A DNA stretch of 64,000 nt from Bretschneidera sinensis (taxonomy: Eukaryota; Streptophyta; Magnoliopsida; Brassicales; Akaniaceae): assembly GCA_023935145.1 (NCBI GenBank), contig CM043699.1:74713138-74777137 (forward strand), written 5' to 3'. This document shows positions 11,094-21,657 of this stretch, piece by piece. Under the pieces are notes generated by a model. It did no database searches. It was given only the letters and a program-made list of their open reading frames with translations, and had not been told where the DNA came from. The translations under genes were made by a program, and so were the position numbers. Each line of letters begins with the position of its first letter. Position 1 is the stretch's first letter.

Positions 11094-12720
11094 AAAAACA
11101 TAAGTTGAATGCACCAGCAACTGCTCACTGCCAAATTTGGTACTTGTATACTTTGGAGAGGCCTCAAGGATGTTATCAGTAACATCTGCAGATTCTGGCT
11201 CGATATCTGCTCTTGTGAAACCATGTGTGAGGGTGGACTCTAATGGATTAAGGCAATGGACCTTTTCCAGGAATGAGTCAATCATGTATGCCTGGTGGCT
11301 CTCATCATCATCTCCTAATTTGTTTGTTGTTGGGATGTGTAATGACTTACCATTTCGTGTCACAATGACATTCACATCCTTCAAAATCTTTTGCGCCAGG
11401 TCTTGACTATGGGATGTGGACTAAGCTTGAGAAGAGAACTTACCTTGCTCATTCACACTCAAAGAGCTCATCAATTTAGACACTTGGCTCTTTATCTCCT
11501 TATTTTCTTCAACAACCTGCGTAATCAAAGATTCAAATCTTTGATTAGTCTTACCCTGTGCCTCAATAAAAGCATGCAAAGTTTCTTCTAAATGACTCCT
11601 AGAAGATGCAGGTGCATGATATGGTGCAAGATATGATCTAGAGGGTTGTGCAGGCGGCTGGTTTTCAGATTTCCAGCTAAAATTGGGGTGATTGCGCCAC
11701 TCCGGATTATAGGTATCAGAGAAAGGTGAAAAAGGTTTCTTGTACATACCTAAGGCATTACATTGTTCCTCATACATCCCTCTCATCTCAACAAATGTAA
11801 GACACTCTTAGACGAGATGATCTACCCCGCCACACACAAAACATGGTCCAAAAGACTTTGCATAATTAGCTACGTGTGTTGGCTTTAAGCCCTTAGTCTT
11901 TAACACATCTAGTTCCCTAGTGAGCATCTCGACCTTAGCCTTTAGGTTATCCTCTCCCTAAGATGGTAAATTCCATAACCATTTGGGTTTCCTGCAGATC
12001 GTGACCTATTTGTGCTTTCAGTAGCACTAGGTCCAGTCCAAGTGTGAGCTTTTTCAGCAAGCTCATTGAGGTATTCTATTGCCTCATCAGGATCTTTCTG
12101 TAAGAACTCACCATTACACATCATCTCCATAAATTGGCACTCTTTATATGTAAGTCCTTCATAAAAATAGCTCACTAAGTGCCAATTCTCATACCCATGG
12201 TGAGGCCGCATACTCAACAACTCCTTAAATCTCTCCCAAGACTGATACAAAGTCTCACTGTCTTTTTGTGCAAAGGTAGAGATTTGCCTTTTTAAAGCAT
12301 TGGTTTTATGTTGGGGAAAGTATTTATTAAAGAAGACCCGAGTCATCTCATTCCATGACCCAATAGATCGTGGTCTCAGTGAGTATAGCTAACTCTTAGC
12401 TCTATCTTTCAAAGAGAAAGGAAAGAACTTAAGTCTCACAATGTAATCAGTTTCATTTTGACTATGAAAAGTCGCAACTACTTCCTCAAACTCCCTAATG
12501 TGCACATATGGGTTTTCATTTTCCAAACCATGAAATATAGGGAGTAACTGTATCATCCCTGTTTTAAACTCCAGTTGGCGAGTATTAGCTGAAAACATGA
12601 TGCATGATGGTGTGGCTGTGCGTGTAAGGTGAAGGTAATCCTGAAGGGTCCTAGTGGTTGATCTTCCTGTTCACTCATTTCTTCAGGACTAGATGGATTG
12701 TCAAATAAAGGATTTTAAAC
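11080..12720 (-). pseudogene. Gag of C (broken)
   Basis: Sense reading from about 12720: LQDYLH-like start, SANTRQLEFKTGMIQLLP, FHGLENENPYVHIREFEEVV, FPFSLKDRAKS, then after a stop MTRVFFNKYFPQHKTNALKR, SWERFKELLSMRPHHGYENW and YEGLTYKE, all typical gag core. The zinc-knuckle part (C-x2-C-x4-H-x4-C in H) is damaged by frame changes near 11800-11900. A heptad-rich stretch (LEETLHAFIEAQGKTNQRFESLI, 11550-11600) follows. The last part matches a C-terminal peptide shared with D, E and H, with one base missing. At least three frame breaks. Confidence 0.85.
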
Positions 12721-12942
12721 AAAAATTTAATTCTGACTCTAACATAGGCCTACAAGTAACTCTACCCAAAGCATCTCTATATTTGTGCATGCAAGGTAAC
12801 AAAATAATAATAAAATAAAAAATACTATAAAAAGAAAGAAGGGAAAAAGAAAAAAATAATGCAACAAGCTAAAAGAAGGAACGAAGTTACTGCCTTTACA
12901 AACTGCTGAAAAGAAAAACTATCTAGCAATTCTTCTACCATC

Positions 12943-12960
12943 TCCCCGGCAAGGACGCCA
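12943..12960 (-). other. Primer-binding site of C (tRNA-Asp)
   Basis: The + strand reads tccccggcaaggacgcca, two mismatches to the tRNA-Asp end. Leader 12721-12942 is A-rich with no feature. Confidence 0.8.
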
Positions 12961-12965
12961 AAATT

Positions 12966-14439
12966 TGATTACGCCCAAAGAATAATGTGGTAGTTATAAC
13001 ATAGTTTTGGGGTGTCGATTCCACGGGGAGACAAATTAAAAGAATAGTAGAAGGAACGAAGAAGCTAAAAAAAATATTGAATGATTAATGGAGAATTTGG
13101 ATTGATTATAAATGCAAATTAAAGCAAAGTAAAGTGAAACAGTAAAGTTTCAGGAATTCCTTGCACAAATCTGATATTTTAATTATTCTTAATTCATTGA
13201 ATAACTCAATTAGGAACTCAATTCCAAAATTCCCAATCGAAAGGTGTAGATTTATGAACCAAGATTAAACCAAATGTAACCCTTTGAAATATCATCCACC
13301 ACTTTTAAAATATGTAAACTATTATCACTATTGAGAAAATCCAACGACGACAATATACTCAGGAAGAAATATTGCAGCAAAGAACTAAATCAATATAGAT
13401 AAACAATTGATCCAAACATAATCAAAGAACTAAACCATTCAATAGAAAAAGCATGACTGAATCTATAAACATAATAAATTCTATGATTATTTGGAGAAGA
13501 AAACATCACCAATAAATTGAGAATGATAAAACAAAAGAGTTTTAATAATTGAAGATCAAATATATAAATTAAAAATAAACAAAAATACCGTCAACTGTGC
13601 AAGTTCATCCTTAACCCCACTTGACAATTTAGTTACCCATAAATATAATGGACAACAAGAATCTCAAGGGCAAATTTGAACTCTTTGCGAGCATCCCTGT
13701 TTGGTAGTGGAGATTCCCCAGATTGCTCCCAAAAAGCTCTCTAGATTGCTCCGATTGGTAGCAAAGTCCTCTATACTGCACCCTGTTTGGTAGCAAAGCC
13801 TTGGAGACTGCCCACCATTTGATGAAGTGAAATGGAGCTTTTATAGGGGAACTCCATGAGTGCAATGTGTTTCCAACCGATGTGGGATGTGGGATTTAAG
13901 CCTTCACATGCCCTTCAAAACTTCTGCCCACGTTGAAATCCCGTACAGCCTGACCTTGGTCTACTAAAACTGCCATAACCTTCTCTAGAAAAATTATATT
14001 TACGAGCCGTAAAATTCCCTAGAAAATAGACATCCGAATCTTTCCAATCATATATGGCTCATCTCCTGGTTCTTTCTGAATCATTACAGTTTAAATCCGC
14101 AAAAATCACTTCTGCCACGCTGAAATCACGCACAGCCTGACCTTTGTCTACTTAAACTGCCATAACTTTCTCTAGAAAAATCATATTTACAAACCGTAAA
14201 ATTCCTCAAAAAATATACCTCCGGATCTTTCCAAGCATATATGACTCATCTCCTAGTTCTTTCTGAATCAATACAGTTTAATCCGTAAAAATGACTAATT
14301 TGTACGGGCAATTTAGTGAAACTCCTTTCCAAGTGCTTGTAAGCCTGTAAAACAACGAAAAAACAACTCAAAGTGACAAATTACTAAGCTAACAAATGTA
14401 AATTAAGGGGCCAAGATATGCAATATTTGGCACTCATCA
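12966..14439 (-). repeat. 5' LTR of C
   Basis: TGATTACGCCC to CACTCATCA on the + strand, about 1.47 kb. Same organisation as the partner: two tandem units (about 13925-14300), TATA near 13839-13845, U5 motif near 13011-13030. It lacks one of the two ccaatgtgggat copies, which accounts for part of the length difference. Confidence 0.88.
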
Positions 14440-15812
14440 AGGCTACCTCATGAGGACAACAAAAATGAGCTACCTTTGAATGTGAACTTCCCTGATGAAC
14501 AATTATTCGCATTAGAGGTAACACTTCCATGGTATGCCGATATTGTAAATTATATAACTGCTAAAGTTTTTCCTCTAGGTATGTCTGGTCAAGAAAGGAA
14601 GTGATTGATATTTATGTCTCGACACTACCATTGGGATGACCTCTACCTATTCAAATTCTGTCCTGATCAAATCATCAGAAGGTGCGTCTCCGAGGACGAG
14701 TATTTGAGCTTATTGTAACATTGCCATCAGTTTGCTTGTGGAGGACACTTTGGGGCCAAGAGAACAACTCTTAAGGTATTACAATCCGATTTTTATTAGC
14801 CCAATTTGTTTAAAGATGCCTTTTCATTTTGTAGCTCATGTGATAGATGCCAGAGGACAAGTAACATCTCATCCCGAAATCAGATGCCTTTACAAAATAT
14901 TCATGTAGTAGAATTTTTTGATGTATGAGGTATTGATTTCATGGGTCCATTTCCTAACTCATATGGTTATTTATATATTCTTATGGGTGTGGATTGTGTG
15001 TCTAAATGGGTCGAGGTTGTCCCCTCAAAGACTAATGATCACAAAGTGGTTGTAAAGTTTTTACAGGATAACGTCTTTACACGGTTTGGGACTCCAAGAG
15101 CAATCATCAGTGATGGAGGCAGCCACTTTCATAATCAATCTTTTACTGCCCTAATCAAGAAATATGGGATCACCCATAAAGTTGGCACTCCACATCATCC
15201 TCAAACCAGTGGCCAAGTAGAGATAAGTAACCGAGAGATCAAAGGAATCTTGGAGAGGACCGTGAATCCTAGTAGGAAGGATTGGTCTTTGCACCTGAAT
15301 AATGCCCTATAGGCATATAGGACAGCTTACAAGACACCAATTGGCATGTCTCCATACCGATTAGTTTTTGGGAAAGCATGTCATCTACCGGTAGAGTTAG
15401 AGCATAAAGCATATTGGGCCATCAAGCAGTTTAATTTTGACATGAAACAAGCAGGTGAAAAGAGAAAGCTGCACTTGAATGAGCTGGAAGAATTAAGGTA
15501 TGATGCATATGAGAATGCTAAGCTCTACAAAGAAAGGACCAAAGCCTATCACGATGAACAACTGATTAGGAAGGAGTTTCATGTGGGACAGAAGGTGTTG
15601 CTCTACAATTCACGATTAAGATTATTCCCAGGCAAGCTCAAGTCCCGATGGTCTGGTCCTTATGTGGTCACCAAGGTCTTTCTGCATGGTGCTTTAGAGA
15701 TCTATGGTTTTGACAGCACTCGGACATTCACGGTAAATGGCACAGAGTCAAGCCGTACCTTGAAATCAAATTGCTACCAAGAGATGAAGACTTGGCACTC
15801 CAATCTGTCTAG
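14440..15812 (+). pseudogene. Integrase of B
   Basis: This continues pol after C. The zinc region (HCHQFACGGHFG ... CSSCDRCQ) is at about 14720-14860. Catalytic residues: Asp in GIDFMGPF (about 14935), Asp in ISDGGSHF (about 15112), Glu in TSGQVEISN (about 15225). The C-terminus has the GPY/F-type SRWSGPYVV (about 15640). Stops: taa near 14716, tag near 14797, tga near 14927, tag at 15310-15312 (Trp codon). One base is missing near 15739 (FTVNG then HRVKPYLEI in another frame); the original end is the tag near 15810. The open stretch to 15909 is the shifted frame. Confidence 0.92.
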
Positions 15813-16731
15813 TATACAGAGGTACCAAGAGCACTTGAGCCACATAAGGTGGACTTTAAGTGTTCACTTCCAAAAAAGTAGCACTAAGGCTACTATAGAG
15901 AATGTTTGAGTAATTCAAACTTTGATAAACATGTAGTTCAAGCGCCTCTATTGAGGTAAGTGGTATTGAGGCCACTGAGTACAGTACATTTTTATTTTAT
16001 GTGTATTATCTTCATTATTTTTTAACTTTTTTCGTCCTTTCTATAGTTAGTTTAGTGGTACAGTACCTTCTATCCTTGTGATCGAGCACATCTCACAGTG
16101 TGATCGAGCGCACTCTCGCCATGCACCCAATGGCACGCGAGCGCATACATGCACACACCTGCGCATAAGTGCAATCAAGCGCACTCGGGACAGAGAGTCA
16201 CGTGCTTATTTTAAAGTCACTTCATTCTATTACACAATTTCACTCTCACTCTCGCATCTTCTACTCTCGCACTCTCTGCACTCACTGCCCTCGCCCACAC
16301 CAAATCTCTTAGAGCACTCACCACCACTCACCACTACACAACTCCACTCACCACCACACATCACCACACGCCATCACAACACTCACCACCTCTAGGTACG
16401 TTCCTATCCCTATTTCACCCCTCACAATCACACACGGTCACGAACCAATTACCCATAAACCGATATTTTTTATTTTTCTTTTTACCAATCTTTGCATATA
16501 CAATGTGTTTCTTATTTATATTGTTGGTTTTGTTTGCAATTGCAGGAGGTTGGAACACTTTAGGAAGTATTGAGCACAACGTGGTTTACAAGTCGCACGC
16601 CACCTGTTTGATAATACTCCTGACTTAGTGCGCTCAAGTGCAAGAAGTCTGTGATCGAGCGTAGAGACAGAGTGCGATCAAGCGCACCATACTAAGATCG
16701 AGCGCATCTTTGCTGTAAAATTTTGTCCAGG
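15813..16731 (+). promoter_or_regulatory. Leader upstream of the extra ORF of B: CT/CA-rich, intron-like, motif clusters
   Basis: Holds two clusters of the GCGATCGAGCGC motif (16078-16190 and 16621-16715). Between them is a strongly C-, T- and A-rich, G-poor stretch (about 16200-16395) resembling a plant 5' UTR. It is followed by a sequence with intron form: donor ctag/GTACGT at 16396 and acceptor tttgcaattgcAG at 16545, 150 nt. K has the same C-rich stretch and a similar acceptor (near 59810 on the minus strand). This may be an internal promoter with a leader intron, or splice sites for a subgenomic mRNA. No transcript evidence is available. Confidence 0.45.
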
Positions 16732-17849
16732 ATGCCAAAGCACACTGCCTCCACATCCCGTGCTTCGGGAAGCCGAGCATAGTCATCCTGGCCTACTTTT
16801 AAACAACGAGAGATCTTATTCGAAACCACATTCAACATAGCTGACGATTTTAAAAACTTTGAAGCCACTCAATGGGTCGTCTAAGAATTCAAGTGCCATG
16901 GTTTGAAGAGGTTATTCAAGCCTATCAACTCTACTACCTACATTTGATTCGTGGTTCAGTTCTATGAAAACCTCTCATTCGACTGCAGCAAGCCGAGTGT
17001 CTTGTCCTCATCAGCTCAGGGCAAGTACTTTGACTTGACATCTTCAAATATAGCTACTGCTCTCAAATGCAATGATAAGTATCCACCCGAGGGCGCCCAG
17101 TTGGATGAGCAACAAGAGTTTTTCTCCCTTTCCACCATCATAGAGGACATGTGTGCGGGGCAGTATGTCGATAGGCATAACAATGCTGGGAGCTGGTCCA
17201 AGTTGCCTCCACAACTTTGGCTTGTGGATTTTATTTTACAGCGTAATGTGTGCCCTTTGGGACACATGACTCAAAGGTGGGACCAATTCCTCCAAGCACT
17301 GTATGCCTTCCATAGAGGTCATTGGTATTCCATTCTTATGATCATCTGGAGCTAGATCCATAAGTTCTGGGATCACATCCATGCACGCCAGGTCACCACT
17401 GCTAATGCTTGGAGGCTTCCGTTCCCGTTCCTCTTCAGCTAAATTTTCAAGAAGAAGGGAATTAAGGGCTCCTCCATCGATTGACCAGTCAAGGAGCACC
17501 CCTTCTTTGGCAAGAGTCAGTGGACCCAAAGCCAGTCGAACATGCCTAGAGGACTCCGGGGGTAAGCACCAGCTGCTGAGAGGGTAGAGGATGACCCTAT
17601 AGAGGCAGAGGACCCCATAGTTAGCCAGACTTGGGAGAAGGACCATGCCTTGTTGAGATGTCCTCTTTCCGGTATGAGCTAGCTGATATTCGACGAGAGG
17701 ATTGGGAGGCTACATGCCTTGTTCATCAACGCATCGACGGGTTAGAGGCACTCTTTGCGAGGCAGAAAGCGATGCTCCAGGCCATTCTCGACCGACTACC
17801 TCCCACCTCGGGTGCCTCATCTTCAGCACCACATGGAGACCAGCAGTGA
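16732..17849 (+). pseudogene. Extra 3' ORF of B, unassigned protein (plant transposon-protein-like)
   Basis: The reading starts at MPKHTASTS and runs with stops and frame changes to HGDQQ-stop. Visible parts: QREILFETTFNI, VVQFYENLSF, then a helical region (IIEDMCAGQYVDRHNNAGSWSKLPPQLWLVDFILQRNVCPLGHM) and a C-terminal heptad-like stretch (LVHQRIDGLEALFARQKAMLQAILDRLPP). K encodes the same protein at 59626-58538, so it was a real gene. The layout recalls the 'putative plant transposon protein' domain often seen in such elements; that is from memory and unverified. In Athila elements the 3' ORF is often called env-like; I see no clear transmembrane segment or signal peptide. Confidence 0.6.
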
Positions 17850-17861
17850 GAGAGAGGTGCA

Positions 17862-17908
17862 CGTCTGGCTGAAGACGAAAAACTTAGCGCTCATGGGAGG
17901 CACCCCAA
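17862..17908 (+). other. Conserved block 1 of B (post-ORF hairpin block)
   Basis: Reads gtctggctgaagacg, then cttagcgctcatgggaggca and ccccaaag. Five other elements have the same block in the same place, just after the last ORF. tgggaggcacccca can pair ends, and agcgct is a palindrome. Confidence 0.8.
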
Positions 17909-18160
17909 AGCATATCCTTCTCTTTTTATTGTTATTATTGTTTTTACTATTTCTTATTACTGTTTATTTGTGATATTTGTTTTTGTTTTCCAGTATTACA
18001 TTCATATTTCTTTTTCAGGGACAATGTGTGCATGAGTTCAAGTTTAGGGGTGTGCTATGAGCCATGCTAGTCAAGCTAGTTCTCCATCTCCCAGGTCAGC
18101 TCTTTCCATGATTTTCACACATTGGAGACAATGTGTAAATTAAGTTTGGGGGTATGGGAG
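17909..18160 (+). other. T-rich tract, CAG acceptor-like site and two internal polypurine-tract copies in B
   Basis: After block 1 comes a T-rich run ending tttctttttcaggg (about 18008-18020). Then agtttaggggtgtgc (18041-18055), and attggagacaatg ... taagtttgggggtatgg (18121-18157). Both echo the terminal PPT (gtaagtttgggggtg, 26273-26287). The same pair exists in C and K. Confidence 0.6.
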
Positions 18161-18530
18161 ACACATTCACACACTTTTTCCTAGTTTTTTTTTGTTTATT
18201 GTCTAAAAGATAAATGCATGTTCATATTGTTTTGAATTTTGGTTTATCTTAACAAAGATTGTGATATGATTTCATCAGTAAGCTTAACATCCTAAACACA
18301 TTATCTGATAATAGAGTTTTAAGGTTTAGTTACCTACTTTTGGTATTTAAGAACTCACATGTTTGATCTAAATCTGACACGAGCACATTAGCACATAATT
18401 GTGTGAGGTATAACTTATAACTTTAATGTGTATGTTTCCATAGCTTAACTGTAATCGGATGACTTGTTAGATGAATACTTTGGCATAGAAAAGTAGAAAC
18501 AAATTTTATTGCACAAAAAGAGAAAAAAAC

Positions 18531-18716
18531 TGCTCATAATGATCATTAAATAAACTTTCCACTGAGTAACTAGACCTCTTGCCTTAGTAAGCAGTGAGTG
18601 TTCACGTCAAAAGGTGGGAATTTTGCTCATAATGATCATTAAATAAACTTTCCATTGAGTAACTAGACCTCTTGCCTCAGTAAGCAGTGAGTGTTCACGT
18701 CAAAAGGTGATAATTT
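18531..18716 (+). repeat. 93-bp direct tandem duplication in the 3' noncoding region of B
   Basis: Copies at 18531-18623 and 18624-18716 differ at only a few positions. The core is gagtaactagacctcttgcc then agtaagcagtgagtgttcac. The same duplication occurs in C (about 10248-10436, unit about 91) and K (about 57700-57850, unit about 70). Confidence 0.85.
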
Positions 18717-19035
18717 TGAGTGGCAGCATTAAGATCAGTTTAGTCTCGTAGTCTTCTTGACTCGAGTTAGTAAGTTCTTAGGGGTTTCTTTACACCTAAT
18801 GCCCTAAAACCATCTGGTTTGGAAGTCATTGACTAAACACTTGCTACATGGGTCAATTAGAAAGCTTAAGGGAACTAAACATGGCAAAAAAATCTCATAA
18901 TAAAAGAAAAGAAGGAAATAAAACTACGCCATTTTTGTTCATCTTGATAGGAAATTCGGTGAATCTTGAGACACTGAAACACTACATATTTGAGTATTTG
19001 GAAGCTTCATTTTTTATGTGCTAGTCCACTATACA
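18717..19035 (+). other. Conserved noncoding segment of B up to the D insertion
   Basis: 18770-18870 holds text shared with C (about 10110-10215) and K (about 57560-57660): tttacacctaatgccctaaa, then aaccatctggttt (stem aacca/tggtt), then catgggtcaatta. No coding frame. The last 5 bases, ataca (19031-19035), are the TSD of D. Confidence 0.6.
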
Positions 19036-19193
19036 TGATAAGGATTCATAATATCTATATGTTTGTTATAATTCCTCATGTTTTAATGATTATAAATGCT
19101 TAAATCTTGGATTTTGATTATGTTTCCTATTTTGTGGAGTAGATTGAGGAGTTGAATCAAATTGAAGTCAAAATCAAGAGATTTGTGAAGATA

Positions 19194-19320
19194 GGGCAGC
19201 AACCTGGAGCTGCAGCGCCAGAAAGCTGAGGCTGCAGCGCCAGCATGGTGATAATATGAAGAAGGGGCAGCAACTTGGCACTGCAGCGCTAGAAAGCTGA
19301 GGCTGCAGCGCCAGCCCGCG
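19194..19320 (+). repeat. 71-bp GC-rich tandem repeat in the 5' LTR of D, 2 copies
   Basis: Units start at 19194 and 19265 (gggcagcaacYtgg). Each contains two ctgcagcgccag motifs separated by aaagctgagg. The 3' LTR has three units. Confidence 0.9.
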
Positions 19321-19332
19321 GGTTTTGAAAGT

Positions 19333-19340
19333 TATAAATA
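19333..19340 (+). promoter_or_regulatory. TATA box of the D 5' LTR
   Basis: TATAAATA about 13 bp after the GC-rich repeat; conserved in the 3' LTR (25143-25150). Confidence 0.65.
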
Positions 19341-20241
19341 CTAACCCTAGCTGAAAGAAAAGAGAAAGAGCTCGGACAGAAGAGGCGGCCGTTGAATAGA
19401 AAATCCCTCTTCTCTTTTCTTTAGGTTTTCTTTTAATTATGAGTAGCTAAATACTCTTCTTCCAACTGAAGGATAATTGAAGTCTTGGTTCTTCAAGAAT
19501 TGTGAGATCTCAATAATTTTCATTGCTCTTTTATTTCTTCTCTATTTATATATCTTCTGTGTTTATTATCAATTATTGTCTTGGTTGATTGATGCAAAGG
19601 GCCCGTTGTTCAATTATCAGGTCAATAAATTGCCATTTAGAACTTTAAATCCGTAATTGTTTAAACGTTCTAATATTAGTGGTAAAATAACAAAGTTGAT
19701 TATAACCAGATTTTCGATTTATGTTATGGAGATATATAACCTAGTCTAAATGAATCGAGCTTGTGTATTTGTTGGCTATAATTGGTAGTCTCTCTAATTA
19801 TTAATGCTGTCGATAGATTAAATCCTAAGAGCTTATTTAGGGTTGTTTATTAACAAGGGAAGTAATCAAAGAGCTTGTTTTGGTTATCGAGAAAGTAAGG
19901 AGAGATAGGTTGTTAGAGTTTGTTAGCAACCATAACCAATTTGGTGAAGAATAAAAGATTTTATCCTTGTATCTGGGATCAATTCTCTAAACCAATTCTG
20001 AAATTATACCTTTGGTTGGATATTTGCCCGATATCGATTTCTTCTTAGTGTTTAGTTGATTATAATTGCTTTCTCTTTTATTTCACTCCGAAATTTCAAA
20101 CCCCCCTTTTCTCCGCTTTAATTTTCATTAAAATAAATCTACCTAATCCCTGTGGATTCAACCTTGCTCATCACTGTTACAATTTTTATTTTTGAGAGTG
20201 AGAATTTTATTATTTATTGGATTCGACACCCACCAAATTTT

Positions 20242-20259
20242 TGGCGCCGTTGTCGGGGA
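20242..20259 (+). other. Primer-binding site of D (tRNA-Asp)
   Basis: tggcgccgttgtcgggga, one mismatch, 6 nt after the LTR. Confidence 0.9.
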
Positions 20260-20283
20260 TTGGTGTTAATTAGATTTATTTTA

Positions 20284-21657
20284 ATGCTTCGATCTTCTCG
20301 TGCAGGTGAACTCCAATACAATCCTGAGATTGAGAAGACAGCTCGGGAGTTGAGGAAGGAAGCTAAATTGCGTGACAAACAAGCATCTTCATCTTCACCC
20401 CCCCGGATTTAATTCAGTACCTGACTTAGTTGATTCATCTAGCGATTCTGAAATAGAAGAAGCAATGGCCAATCAAGAGAGAACTTTAAGGGAATTGACT
20501 GCACCAAATTTAAATCAACAGCCACTCTGCATTACATATCCAGCTTTGGAAGTGGGTTTTGAGTTAAAATCTGGATTGATCCATTTGCTCCTAACTTTTC
20601 ATGGTCTTGAGAATGAAGATCCTCACAAGCATCTGAAGGAATTCCACGTGGTATGTTCAAGCATGAAACCACAAGGAGTGACTGAAGATCAAATCAAATT
20701 ATGTGCTTTTCCATTCTCGTTGACTGAAAAAGCAAAGGATTGGTTATTTTATTTGCCCCATGGCTCTATAACCACATGGATGGAGATGGTAAGATTATTT
20801 CTTGATAATTTTTTTCCAGCATCACGAGCTGCTGGCATTAGAAGGGAGATATGTGGAATAAAACAGAAAGATACAGAGACTCTTCACGAGTATTGGGAAA
20901 GATTTAAGCAACTCTGTGCAAGCTGCCCACAACATGGAATTTCTGAACAGCTCCTCATTCAATATTTCTACGAAGGGCTCCTACCCATGGAAAAGAAGAT
21001 GATGGATGCAGCGAGTGGAGGTGCCATAGTGAACAAAATTCCTCGTGACGCTAGAGAATTGATCTCCATCATGGCCGTTAACTCACAACAATTTGGATTT
21101 AGGCAGGACACATCTCTAATAAGGGTGAATGACGTAAGTATATCTTCCATTGCAAATCAAATATTCAATCTAACTTCTGTTGTCCAACAGTTAGCTGTAG
21201 GAAATATGCAACAAGTGAAAGCTTGTGGGATTTGTGCCACCATCGATCATCCAACTGACATGTGTCCTACACTTTGAGATGATTCCTATGAGCATGCCAA
21301 TGCAGCTGGAGGATTTCCAGGCCCACCACAAAGGAAATACGATCCCTACTCAAATACCTACAACCCAGGATGGAGGGATCATCCCAATTTCAGCTATGGA
21401 GCAAGACCACCATTCCAACACTTTCAGCATAGACCGCCTGTTCCACCACCACAACAAAACTCCACAAGTTCAGGTATGTCTCTAGAAGAAATTGTTAAAT
21501 CACTTGCAACTAACACGCAATAATTTCAATAGGAGACAAGAACAAGCATTCAACAATTGGAGAACCAAATGAGTCAACTGGCATCTTCTGTGAACCGATT
21601 GGAATCTCTAGGTAAATTGCCATTGTTAACCAAAAACAAAATGCTAGTGCAGTTACC
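20284..21657 (+). pseudogene. Gag of D (broken)
   Basis: ATG at 20284 (MLRSSRAGELQYN). The frame shifts in a C-run at 20398-20403 and continues open from 20404 to 21277. Core: ALEVGFELKSGLIHLL, FHGLENEDPHKHLKEF, FPFSLTEKAKDWLF, NFFPASRAAGIRREI, YWERFKQLCASCPQHG, YEGLLPMEKKMMDAASGG. CCHC knuckle CGICATIDHPTDMC (about 21229-21270), then a stop at 21275-21277. The text beyond still reads as gag (YSNTYNPGWRDHPNFSYG, heptad-like QQLENQMSQLASSVNRLE), so that stop is a mutation. Confidence 0.88.

Larger units (their letters stand above)
8226..14439 (-). mobile_element. Element C: gag-only LTR retrotransposon inserted in pol of B
   Basis: 6.2 kb with LTRs of about 1.5 kb, tRNA-Asp PBS, one gag region and a long 3' noncoding part; no protease, RT or integrase is seen. 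TSD aggtt (8221-8225) / aggct (14440-14444). Removing it restores the B pol frame exactly. The structure fits the class described as terminal-repeat retrotransposons with gag (TR-GAG). Gag resembles E and H, while the 3' noncoding part resembles B and K. Confidence 0.9.
19036..20235 (+). repeat. 5' LTR of D
   Basis: TGATAAGGATTC to CACCCACCA, 1200 bp. Contains two 71-bp units rich in ctgcagcgccag (from 19194), TATAAATA at 19333-19340 directly after them, and the U5 motif ccctgtggattc near 20147-20158. Confidence 0.92.

Noticed and set aside
16078..16395. Open frame of 105 codons rich in Ser, His, Thr
   Set aside because: It covers the motif cluster and CT/CA-rich leader; composition explains the open frame and K does not keep it as a protein.
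16732..17849. Calling the extra ORF an envelope gene
   Set aside because: No signal peptide, cleavage site or membrane segment is visible in either copy; left as unassigned.
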